From assembly GCF_011074795.1 (NCBI RefSeq), contig NZ_JAAMPF010000004.1, positions 1-64,000 of the forward strand: a DNA stretch of 64,000 nt, in the 5' to 3' direction. The stretch's first letter is position 1. Each line of letters opens with the position of its first letter. The notes beneath the pieces are model-generated. The model had not been told where the DNA came from and did no database searches. It saw nothing but the letters and a program-made list of their open reading frames with translations. Both the position numbers and the translations under genes were made by a program. Positions 28,292-37,678 of the stretch are shown here, piece after piece. This DNA comes from Marinobacter salicampi. GTDB lineage: Bacteria > Pseudomonadota > Gammaproteobacteria > Pseudomonadales > Oleiphilaceae.

Positions 28292-30016
28292 TCAATTGGA
28301 TAACCAGACACTCTGGTAGGGCTGCAGTGTCAATGTTCCGGAGAAGTCCGTGATCACCTCGCCGGAAATCAGGTCGTGCCAGTCATCGGTTCCGATCAGG
28401 TTGATGTCGGTCAGCGCCACTTGCTGGACTTCGTCACTGATATTGTGGATGCAAAAGACCGACTGGTCTCTGCGAACGCTCTGACGCCAGAAGCCGAATA
28501 TTTTCAGGCCCAGGTGCAGGGTGAACTGGGTAGCATTGGGATGAAATGCACTCTGCTTGCGACGAATGGTAATCAGCTGCTTGAGACGGCTGAAGACCTC
28601 CCGGTGCCGGCTTTTGGGATCGCTTAGTTCCCTGTCCAGCTTGTCCGTGTCCCACTGGCCCCGATTGATGGAGCGCAGTCGTCCTGTGTGCTCTGCCCGG
28701 GCATAGTCGTTTTCCGTCCCCAGAAGACTGTGAATGTAGATTGCCGGGATACCTTCCAGGGCAAGCATGATCGCATGGGCGCAGATGAAGCGTTCCATCT
28801 GCCATTGGTCAGGGCCGTGCTCTGCGGTGCCCTTGAGCGCATCAAACAGGGTCAGATTCATTTCATAGGGCTGCTCGGTACCGGCCTCTGTACGCCGGTA
28901 CGACACCTTGCCACCGAACCGCTCCATGGCAAGCACCAGCTCCTGCTTCTCGGCTTCGTTGAGAAGGCCGTCGGTGGGCCGCAGACCGATGCCGTCATGG
29001 GATGCGATGAAGTTCAGGTAGGTGGTACCCATCTGGGCCGGAGGCATGCTCATTAACCAGGTTTTAAGATGACGGCAATTGCCGGTCACCAGGGTCTGGA
29101 TCAGCAGGGGTGGCAGTGAAAAGTTATAGATCACATGAGCTTCGTTGGCATTGCCCAGGTAGGTTAGGTTTTCACGGTTGGGCACATTGGTCTCGGTAAT
29201 AACGACCGCGTCCGGGCTGTGGTGTTCAATCAGAAGCCGCAGGATCTTGATCAGCTCATGGGTCTGCTGCAGGTGGATACAGGGGGTGCCCACTTCTTTC
29301 CAGAGAAACGCCACAGCGTCCAGCCGGAAGATAATGATGCCTCGGGCCAGATACTCGCGAATGATATGAACAAACTCGAGCAAAACCTGGGGGTTGGCGA
29401 AATTCAGGTCGACCTGGTCCTCACTGAATGTACACCACACATGACGTTCGCCGTCTGCCGTCTGAACCGGAGTCAGCAGGGGTGATGTACGCGGGCGCAC
29501 CACTGCGCTCAGGTCGTCATCCGGATTACCTTCAAAGAAGTAGTCCTTGCCCGGGTCGAGCCGCTTCTTGTAGTTGTCAAACCATCGGCTGCGGGCAGAC
29601 ATGTGGTTGACCACAAGATCTGCCATCAACTTGAAGTCGTCGGCAATATTCTGAATGTCTTCCCAGGTACCGTGGGATTCGTTCACCGCCAGATAGTCCA
29701 TCACGGAAAAACCGTCATCGGAACTGAACGGGAAGAAAGGCAGGATGTGGACGCCAGTCAGGGTGTCCTGCAGGTGATCATTCAGGAACCGCCTCAGGGT
29801 GACCAGCGGCTTTTCACCTTCCTGACGAATGGAGTCCGCGTAGGTGATGATCAGCACATCACCTTCGTCCCAATTGTTCTGGTGAGCCGGCGGTGGTGGC
29901 GTGTCCGGCCGCAGGCCCATGGTGTCGATCAGCTGAATGGCAAGCCGCCGGTTATCGACGTCGGTATAAACCACGTCGAGCATGCCTGCGAGCTTGCCCA
30001 CCAAATCCTGTGACAT
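28292..30016 (-). CDS. GH13_18 sugar phosphorylase, probably glucosylglycerate phosphorylase
   Basis: A 574-aa sucrose-phosphorylase-like enzyme of family GH13 subfamily 18. It shows the alpha-amylase-fold nucleophile Asp in FRLDAVAFLW (~residue 233), acid/base Glu in VITETNVPN (~275) and ASHDGIGLRPTDG with the stabilising Asp. This subfamily includes sucrose, glucosylglycerol and glucosylglycerate phosphorylases. Operon context with glucosylglycerate synthesis and glycerate kinase points to phosphorolysis of 2-O-alpha-glucosylglycerate to glucose 1-phosphate and glycerate. That assignment is inferred from context. The ATG at 30016 has GGAG upstream and lies 15 nt after the glycosyltransferase gene. 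Confidence 0.88.
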   Translation of the reverse strand: MSQDLVGKLAGMLDVVYTDVDNRRLAIQLIDTMGLRPDTPPPPAHQNNWDEGDVLIITYADSIRQEGEKPLVTLRRFLNDHLQDTLTGVHILPFFPFSSDDGFSVMDYLAVNESHGTWEDIQNIADDFKLMADLVVNHMSARSRWFDNYKKRLDPGKDYFFEGNPDDDLSAVVRPRTSPLLTPVQTADGERHVWCTFSEDQVDLNFANPQVLLEFVHIIREYLARGIIIFRLDAVAFLWKEVGTPCIHLQQTHELIKILRLLIEHHSPDAVVITETNVPNRENLTYLGNANEAHVIYNFSLPPLLIQTLVTGNCRHLKTWLMSMPPAQMGTTYLNFIASHDGIGLRPTDGLLNEAEKQELVLAMERFGGKVSYRRTEAGTEQPYEMNLTLFDALKGTAEHGPDQWQMERFICAHAIMLALEGIPAIYIHSLLGTENDYARAEHTGRLRSINRGQWDTDKLDRELSDPKSRHREVFSRLKQLITIRRKQSAFHPNATQFTLHLGLKIFGFWRQSVRRDQSVFCIHNISDEVQQVALTDINLIGTDDWHDLISGEVITDFSGTLTLQPYQSVWLSN

Positions 30017-30031
30017 CACTGCTACTCCGTC

Positions 30032-31264
30032 TTACCGCTGATAATGACTGTGTTCCTGGTTGTCTGCCTCGACTGCTTCCATGACCTGTTCCATTATGCC
30101 AGGGATCGCGCTCTCTACCCGGCTCCAGCTCGGAATAAACGGCGTTTCCATGGGGTTATCCAGAAAATAGGCCCCCGCACGCATCACGTTCTGGGCAAAA
30201 AGTTCAACCGCCTGCTCTTCCTTATGGCGATCATAGGTCAGCCCGTTGATCGCTGCATCACTCTGGTAGGTTTCAATAAAATCCAGCGCTACGCGATAGT
30301 ACGCCGCCTTGATGGTCCTGAATTTTTCATTGGAAAATACTTCACCGTTGGTGGCCAGTTTCCGGAACAGGGCCTTGCTGATGTCGGTACTCATCTTTGA
30401 CAGGCCCTGGTCGGCGTCCTCCGGGGACAGGTCCTGGTGCTTGTGATCGTAGGTATCGGCAATGTCGACCTGGCACAGACGGTTGGTTGCATAGTTCCGT
30501 TTCATCTCCGACAGCACCCCCACCTCCAGGCCCCAGTCGCTGGGTATGCGCAGGTCCCGTATGACGTCGGTCCGGAAGGAAAACTCGCCCGCAAGCGGAT
30601 ACCGGAAGCTGTCCAGGTAGTTCAGAAAATCATTGGGTCCACAGACTTTTTTCAGGGCCCGAAGTAACGGTGTTACCAGCAGCCGACAGACCCGTCCGTT
30701 AATTTTGCCATCGGCTACCCGGGCGTAATAGCCCTTGCAGAACATGTAATGGAAGCCCGGGTGGGCCACCGGGTAGATAAGGCGGGCCACCAGATCCCGG
30801 GAGTAGGTGAGAATGTCACAGTCATGCAAGGCGACAGCCTCCGACTTGTCTGCAGCCAGCACGTAGCCAAAGCAGTACCAGACGTTACGACCCTTGCCCA
30901 ACTCTTCAGGTGCCAGGCCCCTCTCCCGCAGGCTCTTATCAATGGCCTGCATCCGGGGTCCGTCATTCCAGATGACCCGGACGTGCTGGGGCAGCTCGGC
31001 AAAATATTCGAGGGCGTGACGGTACTGGGCCTCGTCCGCGCGATCCAGCCCCACCACGATCTGCTCAAGATAGGGCACTTTCGCCAGTTCGTGGACAATA
31101 TTCTTCAGCGCGGGCCCCTCAAGTTCCGAGTAGAGCGAAGGCAGGACCAGAGCCATGGGGCGGGTCTTGCGAAAGCGCATCAGTTCCCGCTCCAGGTCTT
31201 CCACCGGGCGTCGACTGAGGTTGTGAAGGGTTGTTATGATTCCGTTCTGGTAAAAGTCTCCCAT
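30032..31264 (-). CDS. gpgS: Glucosyl-3-phosphoglycerate synthase (GT81)
   Basis: GpgS transfers glucose from an NDP-glucose to 3-phosphoglycerate, making glucosyl-3-phosphoglycerate. The 410-aa product starts MGDFYQNGIITTLHNL and has LVLPSLYSELEGPALKNIV, VVGLDRAD and the metal-binding D-C-D (148-150) in ALHDCDILTYSRDLVARLIY. Later DWGLEVGVLSEM and DTYDHKHQDLS are typical of the family. I chose the ATG at 31264 because GAGGAAGG precedes it; the longer ORF overlaps the upstream gene. The phosphatase and phosphorylase genes flank it. Confidence 0.9.
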   Translation of the reverse strand: MGDFYQNGIITTLHNLSRRPVEDLERELMRFRKTRPMALVLPSLYSELEGPALKNIVHELAKVPYLEQIVVGLDRADEAQYRHALEYFAELPQHVRVIWNDGPRMQAIDKSLRERGLAPEELGKGRNVWYCFGYVLAADKSEAVALHDCDILTYSRDLVARLIYPVAHPGFHYMFCKGYYARVADGKINGRVCRLLVTPLLRALKKVCGPNDFLNYLDSFRYPLAGEFSFRTDVIRDLRIPSDWGLEVGVLSEMKRNYATNRLCQVDIADTYDHKHQDLSPEDADQGLSKMSTDISKALFRKLATNGEVFSNEKFRTIKAAYYRVALDFIETYQSDAAINGLTYDRHKEEQAVELFAQNVMRAGAYFLDNPMETPFIPSWSRVESAIPGIMEQVMEAVEADNQEHSHYQR

Positions 31265-31289
31265 AGCCTTCCTCGCTTGGTGGTTGCGG

Positions 31290-32114
31290 TCAGTAACCCT
31301 TGCCGGCAAGAATGGTCAGTACGCACTCATTCCAGCCCTGCGGACCTTTCCGGTCGGAGTACATCACATTGTCCTGGTCGGACAACATCAGGCGCTCAGG
31401 GGCAGCAGCGCGAATGACCACGCCAATGTCCGCCGCTTCCAGCATCTGGCGATCGTTGGGGCTGTCGCCCAGGGCCACGGAGGTGACCGGTTCGCCGTAG
31501 AATTCCTGGTAGCGACGAGTCAGGTAGCGCATGGCCTGGGCCTTATCGTAAGGACCCATCACATGCTGGAAGCGCCCCCCCTTGACCAGCCTCAGCCCGC
31601 GCTCTTCCAGGGCCTGCCGGAAACCTGACATATCGATGCCATTACCTCTCCACACCAGGGGTTCAGTAGCCAGGCGCTGCTTCGCCAGAGCCGCTACCGA
31701 AGGCGTCAGATCGGCGTATTCGGCCAGCTGCTCTGCGGTCATATCCTCAAAGCCGTCGAACACGTAGCCTTGCGCCCGTAGTTCGGCCAATACGGCCAGA
31801 ATCTCTGAGCGGGGCGCGGCGAAGCTGACCGTCTCATCCTCACCCTCATCTACACCGTCACCCCCCTTATGTGCGAAATAACCAGCCGGAATCACCGCAG
31901 CAGCGCCATTTTCAACGATGTAGGGGTCGGTGTTGCCCATCTCGCTTCGGAGTGCATTTAACTCCGCTGCGGTCTTACTGGAGTTCAGTACTACCGGTAC
32001 CTGGGATTGCCTGAGTTTCTCCAGCGCCGGCCTGGCCGGTGTCCAGTCGTAGGTGTCATGGTCCAGCAGGGTACCGTCAAGGTCGGTAAAGATAATCAGT
32101 CTTGGTCGTGTCAT
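31290..32114 (-). CDS. Glucosyl/mannosyl-3-phosphoglycerate phosphatase (HAD-IIB)
   Basis: A 274-aa HAD-superfamily phosphatase of the mannosyl-3-phosphoglycerate phosphatase type. Motif I is FTDLDGTLLDHDTYDW, motif II VVLNSSKTAAEL, and motif IV VALGDSPNDRQMLEAAD. Next to GpgS it should dephosphorylate glucosyl-3-phosphoglycerate to glucosylglycerate; enzymes of this family often accept both sugars. The ATG overlaps the upstream kinase stop (ATGA). Confidence 0.9.
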   Translation of the reverse strand: MTRPRLIIFTDLDGTLLDHDTYDWTPARPALEKLRQSQVPVVLNSSKTAAELNALRSEMGNTDPYIVENGAAAVIPAGYFAHKGGDGVDEGEDETVSFAAPRSEILAVLAELRAQGYVFDGFEDMTAEQLAEYADLTPSVAALAKQRLATEPLVWRGNGIDMSGFRQALEERGLRLVKGGRFQHVMGPYDKAQAMRYLTRRYQEFYGEPVTSVALGDSPNDRQMLEAADIGVVIRAAAPERLMLSDQDNVMYSDRKGPQGWNECVLTILAGKGY

Positions 32115-33088
32115 CTCAACCAGTCTCCTTCGAGTTGGTCATGTAGCCGTTGTGCCTTGATCTGATGGTCCTGGTCTATTTCCAGCACAACATCGGCACG
32201 GGCTGGCATTTCAGCCAGGCAGCGGCGAGTGATCCGCTCGTAGTGCATGATGAAGCGGGCCAGCTCGTTGGGGTCCATGACCTTCCGGACTGGCTTGCCG
32301 CCCTCTTCCGGTGCACTGCCCAGTTTCTGGGCGAGTTTATGCTCCTGCAGGGTGCGCCAGCGTACAACGCTCTCCATGGACGGCGCCTTGAGCATGATCA
32401 GCCTGTCGATCTGGTCGACGAACCAGGCGTAGGGCCCCCAGAGCTGATCATTCACATATTGCCGCCACAAGCCGTCCTGATCTTCGTATTTCTCAAGCTT
32501 GTTCAAAGGCCTGGCTAACCGTTCGGGATCATGTTCAGGCTTGGCGCCCAGACACCAACCCTCGATAAGAATCACCCGGGCCGGCCCCTTGAAAACCGGC
32601 CATTCATGTTTAGGCACGCGATCGTCAATGGCTTTGTCAAAGGCTGGGATGGGCGTTTCATGGCTCGGGTCATCAACCAGTAGGCCATCGATAACCTGTT
32701 GGCCCAGAAGAAGGTCATGGGTGCCGGGCACGCCCCGGGTCAATAACAGGGGGTGAATGCTCGCAGCCAGACCTTCCCGCTCGGCCCGGGTAAGGTAGAT
32801 ATCATCCAGGGAAAAACGGGCGCAGGGACAATCGTGGGCTTCGTTAAGCAAACTCTGCAGAAACAATGCCACGGTAGACTTGCCCGTACCCTGGGCACCG
32901 TTAAGGCCCAGGATCAGTGGTCTATCAAGAGCCTGTTGCCAGGCTGCGACCCGGCTCGCCAGTGGCACTAGGTAGGTCTCGATATTGGCCTGATACGAGG
33001 GCGGCAGGGCCTCCTGGCGAATAAGGTCGGTAATCCGTTGAGCCGCTTGCGGTGATAGTTCTGATGGTTGTGATCGTTCTGCTGGCAC
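32111..33088 (-). CDS. D-glycerate 3-kinase-like P-loop kinase
   Basis: A 325-aa kinase of the plant-type glycerate kinase/uridine kinase-like fold. The P-loop GAQGTGKST lies at residues 64-72 and is followed by the family blocks FSLDDIYLTRAEREGLA and LIEGWCLGAKPE. It would phosphorylate glycerate released by phosphorolysis of glucosylglycerate back to 3-phosphoglycerate, GpgS's acceptor. The start is GTG at 33088 with AGGAGA upstream. First gene of the four-gene operon; it is divergent from selO. Confidence 0.88.
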   Translation of the reverse strand: MPAERSQPSELSPQAAQRITDLIRQEALPPSYQANIETYLVPLASRVAAWQQALDRPLILGLNGAQGTGKSTVALFLQSLLNEAHDCPCARFSLDDIYLTRAEREGLAASIHPLLLTRGVPGTHDLLLGQQVIDGLLVDDPSHETPIPAFDKAIDDRVPKHEWPVFKGPARVILIEGWCLGAKPEHDPERLARPLNKLEKYEDQDGLWRQYVNDQLWGPYAWFVDQIDRLIMLKAPSMESVVRWRTLQEHKLAQKLGSAPEEGGKPVRKVMDPNELARFIMHYERITRRCLAEMPARADVVLEIDQDHQIKAQRLHDQLEGDWLR

Positions 33089-33329
33089 GCTCAGTCTCCT
33101 GATCCACGTTCATGTGGCGGCGGTGCTTTGCTGTTCTTCAGTTTTTGAACAATACAACTGCAGTTTCTGTACCAATACAGCGTTCACCAGGTCAGGCTGG
33201 GGTGACACGCCGTAAACCCGGCTGACCTGGGTTGTCTTTGGACAGTCTGACACAATAAAACGTATAGGAAATCAGTAAAGAAACGACAGGGGTCCGGATA
33301 GGCGGGCCGAACATGATCAAGGAGCGAAG

Positions 33330-34781
33330 ATTCTGGCTGACTATCAAATCGAACACCGGTACCTGGAACTGCCCGACGCCTTTTACAGCCGGGTGCAGCC
33401 CACACCCCTGCACAATGCACGCATGGTCTGCTTCAACACCGGTCTGGCCGCAGACATGGGGTTCCATATCGGAGATACCGAGCAATGGACGGCCATCGGT
33501 GCTGGCCGGGAACTTCTTGAGGGCATGGACCCTGTGGCCATGAAATACACCGGCCACCAGTTCGGCATGTACAACCCGGACCTGGGGGATGGCCGTGGCC
33601 TTCTGTTATGGGAGACCATTGGCCCCGATAACCGGCGCTGGGACTGGCACCTGAAGGGTGCCGGTCAGACACCCTACTCCCGGTTCGGCGACGGCCGTGC
33701 GGTCCTGAGATCAACCATCAGGGAATACCTGTGCAGCGAGGCCATGCATTTCCTTGGGATTCCCACCACCCGCGCCCTGTTCATGGTCAGTGCCCGGGAC
33801 CCGGTGCGCCGGGAATCCATTGAAACCGCCGCCACCCTTATGAGGGTCGCCCAGAGTCACATCCGCTTCGGTCACTTCGAGTTTGCTGTCGACACTGGCG
33901 GCCGGGACACCCTCCAAAACCTTGCTGATCACGTCATCAAGCTCCACTTCAGCCACCTGCAAAGCCTGGCTGACGACGAGCGCTACCGGCGCTGGCTGAC
34001 CGAGGTTGTCCAGCGTACCGCCCGGCTGGTGGCGGACTGGCAGACGGTCGGCTTCTGCCATGGCGTGATGAACAGCGACAATATGTCTATCATTGGCGAC
34101 ACCTTTGATTTCGGCCCCTACGCCTTCCTGGATGACTTCGATGCCGGGTATATCTGCAACCACACCGACGACGGTGGCCGTTATGCCTACAACCGGCAGC
34201 CGGAGATAGGCTTTATCAACTGTCAGTATCTCGCTCGGGCGCTATTGCCATTGATGGGTGAGGACAGTGTTTTGGAGGCGTTAAGGAGTTACGAGAAGGC
34301 CTATAACGAGCATTTTCTGCAAACCATGCGGAAAAAACTGGGGCTGGCGCTCGAACAGGATAAAGACATCGACCTGATCATGGAAACCTTCAGCATGCTC
34401 CATGAGCATCACATCGACTACACCCTGTTTTTCCGGGCGCTGGCCCGACTTCCGTCCAACGGGAGCGGCCCGGTCCGGGACCTGTTCGTTGACCGGACGG
34501 TGGCGGACCAGTGGCTGGAAACCTACCAGGCGCGACTGGACACGGAGACGCGAACCGCCCACGAGCGGGAAAAGGCCATGTGTGCAATCAACCCCAAGTA
34601 CATCCTGCGCAACTACCTGGCCCAGGAAGTGATTCAGGATGCCCAGACCGGCAATTACGATCCACTCCATAAGCTACTGGAGGTTCTTAAATACCCCTTC
34701 GACGAGCAGCCTGACAACGAGCGCTATGCTGCCCTGCCTCCGGACTGGGGCAAGCACCTGAATATCAGCTGTTCGTCATGA
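33330..34781 (+). CDS. selO: Protein adenylyltransferase SelO (YdiU family)
   Basis: SelO is a pseudokinase-fold enzyme that AMPylates proteins in oxidative stress. Family blocks are YTGHQFGMYNPDLGDGRG, HLKGAGQTPYSRFGDGR (ATP-binding Lys), CHGVMNSDNMSI and FGPYAFLDDFD (metal ligands), and the C-terminal ISCSS, where Cys replaces eukaryotic selenocysteine. Homology extends upstream of the first GTG (33393) through LADYQIEHRYLELPDAFYSR, but no ATG, GTG or TTG is in frame there. AAGGAG sits just before ATT (33330) and CTG (33333). Starting at ATT gives 483 aa, close to E. coli's 478. The start codon is the only doubtful point. Confidence 0.9.
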   Translation: MLADYQIEHRYLELPDAFYSRVQPTPLHNARMVCFNTGLAADMGFHIGDTEQWTAIGAGRELLEGMDPVAMKYTGHQFGMYNPDLGDGRGLLLWETIGPDNRRWDWHLKGAGQTPYSRFGDGRAVLRSTIREYLCSEAMHFLGIPTTRALFMVSARDPVRRESIETAATLMRVAQSHIRFGHFEFAVDTGGRDTLQNLADHVIKLHFSHLQSLADDERYRRWLTEVVQRTARLVADWQTVGFCHGVMNSDNMSIIGDTFDFGPYAFLDDFDAGYICNHTDDGGRYAYNRQPEIGFINCQYLARALLPLMGEDSVLEALRSYEKAYNEHFLQTMRKKLGLALEQDKDIDLIMETFSMLHEHHIDYTLFFRALARLPSNGSGPVRDLFVDRTVADQWLETYQARLDTETRTAHEREKAMCAINPKYILRNYLAQEVIQDAQTGNYDPLHKLLEVLKYPFDEQPDNERYAALPPDWGKHLNISCSS

Positions 34782-34830
34782 GACTGGACATGGGCTATAT
34801 CAGGCGCGCGAAAACCTACGATCGCCCAAT

Positions 34831-34856
34831 AAAAAACGGGGCCGAAGCCCCGTCTT
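34831..34856. terminator. Bidirectional terminator between selO and fumarase
   Basis: CGGGGC-CGAA-GCCCCG with an A6 run on the left and TCTTT on the right, lying between convergent genes. The same stem and tetraloop occurs at 57161-57196. Confidence 0.85.
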
Positions 34857-34870
34857 TCCAATCGTCCGGT

Positions 34871-36385
34871 TTACACCGCCTTGGCAGCGATGATCTTGTC
34901 GTGCCATTCGGCGGGGCCGGTCTGATGAACCGATGAGCCTTTGGAGTCCACTGCCACGGTGACCGGCATGTCTTCCACCTCGAACTCATAGATGGCTTCC
35001 ATCCCCAGTTCCTCGAAGGCCACCACTTCGGCTTTCTTGATCGCCTTGGACACCAGATAGGCGGAACCGCCCACAGCCATCAGGTAGACCGCGCCAAACT
35101 CGCGAATGGCGTCGATGGCGACCTGGCCCCGTTCGGCCTTGCCGATCATGCCGGTCAGGCCGGTCTTTTCCAGCATCGTGCGGGTGAACTTGTCCATGCG
35201 GGTTGCGGTCGTCGGCCCGGCTGGCCCGACCACTTCCTCGCGTACGGGGTCCACCGGCCCCACGTAATAGATGAAGCGGCCTTTCATGCTTACCGGCAGC
35301 TCTTCGCCACGTTCGATCATGTCGACCATCTTCTTGTGGGCCGCATCACGCCCGGTCAGCATCTTGCCCGAAAGCAGAACCGTCTCGCCCGGCTTCCAGT
35401 CCTTGACGTCTTCGGGAGTCACAGTGTCGAGATTTACCCTGCGAACGCTGTCACCCACTTCCCAGGTGATCTCCGGCCAGTCTTCCAGGCTCGGCGGCGT
35501 CTGCAGTGACGGACCAGTGCCATCCAGCACAAAGTGCGCGTGACGAGTGGCTGCACAGTTGGGGATGATAGCCACCGGCTTGTTGGCAGCGTGGGTGGGG
35601 TAATCCTTCACTTTCACATCCAGCACCGTGGTCAGGCCGCCCAGGCCCTGGGCTCCGATGCCCAGATCGTTGACCTTGTCGAACAGCTCCAGACGTAGCT
35701 CCTCGGCCCGGTTGGAGGCGCCCCGGGCCTGCAGGTCATGAATATCGATTGGTTCCAGCAGGGATTCCTTTGCCAGCTCCATGGCCTTCTCAGCGGTACC
35801 GCCGATACCGATGCCCAGCATACCGGGCGGGCACCAGCCAGCGCCCATCTGGGGTACCATCTTCAGAACCCATTCCACAACGGAATCCGACGGGTTCAAC
35901 ATGGCAAACTTGGACTTGGCTTCCGAGCCGCCGCCTTTAGCTGCAACATGGACATCAACGGTGTTACCGGGCACGATCTTGTAGTGAATAACAGCAGGCG
36001 TGTTGTCCTTGGTATTGGCGCGTTTGCCGTCCGGATCCGCCAGCACGGAAGCACGAAGGACATTGTCAGGATGCATATAGGCCCGGCGCACCCCTTCATT
36101 AATGATGTCGTCCAGGGCCATATCCGCGTCCCACTGCACATCCATGCCCACGGTTACGAATACGGTCACGATGCCGGTGTCCTGGCAGATCGGGCGCTTG
36201 CCCTGGGCACACATGCGGGAGTTGATCAGAATCTGTGCCATCGCATCCTTGGCCGCCTGGGACTCTTCCCTCTGGTAGGCTTCATACACAGCCTGGATAA
36301 AATCCTTGGGATGGTAATACGAGATAAACTGAAGCGCGTCCGCTACGCTCTCAATCAGGTCGTCCTGGCGGATTATGGTGGTCAT
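34871..36385 (-). CDS. Fumarate hydratase, class I (iron-sulfur)
   Basis: Class I fumarase interconverts fumarate and malate in the TCA cycle using a [4Fe-4S] cluster. The 504-aa product has the alpha region (INSRMCAQGKRPICQDTGIV, whose Cys is a cluster ligand) and the fused beta region (GRDAAHKKMVDMIERGEELP, then VGPAGPTTATRMDKFT). Further cluster cysteines are in AGWCPPGMLGIGIGG and IPNCAATRHAHF. It is transcribed toward selO and shares the terminator at 34831-34856. Confidence 0.95.
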   Translation of the reverse strand: MTTIIRQDDLIESVADALQFISYYHPKDFIQAVYEAYQREESQAAKDAMAQILINSRMCAQGKRPICQDTGIVTVFVTVGMDVQWDADMALDDIINEGVRRAYMHPDNVLRASVLADPDGKRANTKDNTPAVIHYKIVPGNTVDVHVAAKGGGSEAKSKFAMLNPSDSVVEWVLKMVPQMGAGWCPPGMLGIGIGGTAEKAMELAKESLLEPIDIHDLQARGASNRAEELRLELFDKVNDLGIGAQGLGGLTTVLDVKVKDYPTHAANKPVAIIPNCAATRHAHFVLDGTGPSLQTPPSLEDWPEITWEVGDSVRRVNLDTVTPEDVKDWKPGETVLLSGKMLTGRDAAHKKMVDMIERGEELPVSMKGRFIYYVGPVDPVREEVVGPAGPTTATRMDKFTRTMLEKTGLTGMIGKAERGQVAIDAIREFGAVYLMAVGGSAYLVSKAIKKAEVVAFEELGMEAIYEFEVEDMPVTVAVDSKGSSVHQTGPAEWHDKIIAAKAV

Positions 36386-36563
36386 AGGCGTCTCATCAGG
36401 GTTATATCGGAATTATGGGTGGCCAAAAAATCTGGGTGAGTTTACCAGAAATTCGCCCCGGGCCGAATTTCATCGCGACCAATGGCTACCTATCTATTAC
36501 CCTGTATCCCGTTTTCCGAAAACCACACGCCGCTATAAAGGCGCAATAAAAAGGAGCCCTTCG

Positions 36564-37337
36564 TTGAGCAGCCTCATTACTACTGAAAAACAGAACCACA
36601 CGCTGGTCGTGCGACTCAACCGGCCCGACCGCAAGAACGCCCTCACCCGGAAGATGTACTCCGCCCTGGCGGATGCCCTGGATAACGGTCATCAGGACAG
36701 CGAGGTTCGTTGTTTCCTTTTTACCGGCAATGCCGAATGCTTTACCGCGGGAAATGACCTGGGGGAATTTTCTGCGGGACTACGCGACGAATTTCGGGCC
36801 TCCCCGGTAGGCCGCTTTCTGTTTGGTCTTGCCAACGCCACCAAGCCCGTAGTGGCCGCCGTCAATGGCCCTGCGGTAGGCATCGGTACCACCATGCTGC
36901 TGCATTGCGACCTGGTTCTGGCTGGCACCAACACCCGCTTCCAGATGCCCTTCGCCAACCTCGGTCTTTGCCCGGAAGGTGGATCTAGCCTGCTGCTACC
37001 CGCCTGGCTTGGCCGCGTGCGTGCGGCGGAACTGCTGATGCTCGGAGGGGCCTTCGATGCCAGCGAAGCCCTTCGTCTTGGGCTGATCAACCGGGTCTGT
37101 GAGCCTGACGAAACCGAAACGACCGCCCTGGCCCTCTGCCAGCAGCTGGCCGCCCAGCCCCCGGCTGCCATCCGGGCCACCAAGGATCTGCTGAACCGCT
37201 CCAGCCTGAAGGCCCTTGAAGCCACCATGCTGGAGGAAGGTGAACTCTTTGGCGAAAGGCTGAAATCCCCGGAAGCTGCCGAAGCATTCAAGGCCTTTGC
37301 CGAGAAACGCAAACCCGACTTTTCAGGCTTTAGCTGA
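36564..37337 (+). CDS. Enoyl-CoA hydratase/isomerase family protein
   Basis: A 257-aa crotonase-fold protein. Oxyanion-hole blocks are ECFTAGNDLGEF and NGPAVGIGTTMLLHCDLVLA; the first active-site Glu lies in GLCPEGGSSLLLPAWLGRVR. It probably acts in fatty-acid or related acyl-CoA metabolism, substrate unknown. I chose a TTG start at 36564 because AAGGAG stands 7 nt before it and homology begins there. The longer in-frame ATG start adds 63 unlike residues. It is divergent from fumarase. Confidence 0.85.
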   Translation: MSSLITTEKQNHTLVVRLNRPDRKNALTRKMYSALADALDNGHQDSEVRCFLFTGNAECFTAGNDLGEFSAGLRDEFRASPVGRFLFGLANATKPVVAAVNGPAVGIGTTMLLHCDLVLAGTNTRFQMPFANLGLCPEGGSSLLLPAWLGRVRAAELLMLGGAFDASEALRLGLINRVCEPDETETTALALCQQLAAQPPAAIRATKDLLNRSSLKALEATMLEEGELFGERLKSPEAAEAFKAFAEKRKPDFSGFS

Positions 37338-37353
37338 GCCTTTCTGTGACCGG

Positions 37354-37393
37354 CTCCGGGGAATGTAAAATAAACCGCAGGTTAGCCCCGGAG
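37354..37393. repeat. Inverted repeat downstream of the enoyl-CoA hydratase gene
   Basis: CTCCGGGG (37354-37361) and CCCCGGAG (37386-37393) can form an 8-bp stem with a 24-nt loop. No T-run follows, so termination would be factor-assisted if any. The rest of the 341-nt gap before the lipase has a weak -10-like TATAGT near 37540 and no gene. Confidence 0.4.
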
Positions 37394-37678
37394 CACTCGA
37401 CAAACGTCGGAGAGCCAACTATTTTTGAGGGAACCCCTGAAGCCGTTCCTTCAGAGCACCCCGAGGACCACCTTGCCATCGCTACACCCGTGAGAATCAC
37501 ACTTTAGAGCGATAAACAGGTTCCTTTATCTTTCGCTATAGTCAGAGTGATAGAAAAAGTGGCTAAGAGCGCTGGCCAAGATCAAGAATAACCGGCCTCT
37601 GACAACGGGCTTACCGGCTGGCTCCGGCCCCGTCAGAAGCCGCCTATAACGATACAACAACAGGAAAGGGTTCCACCC

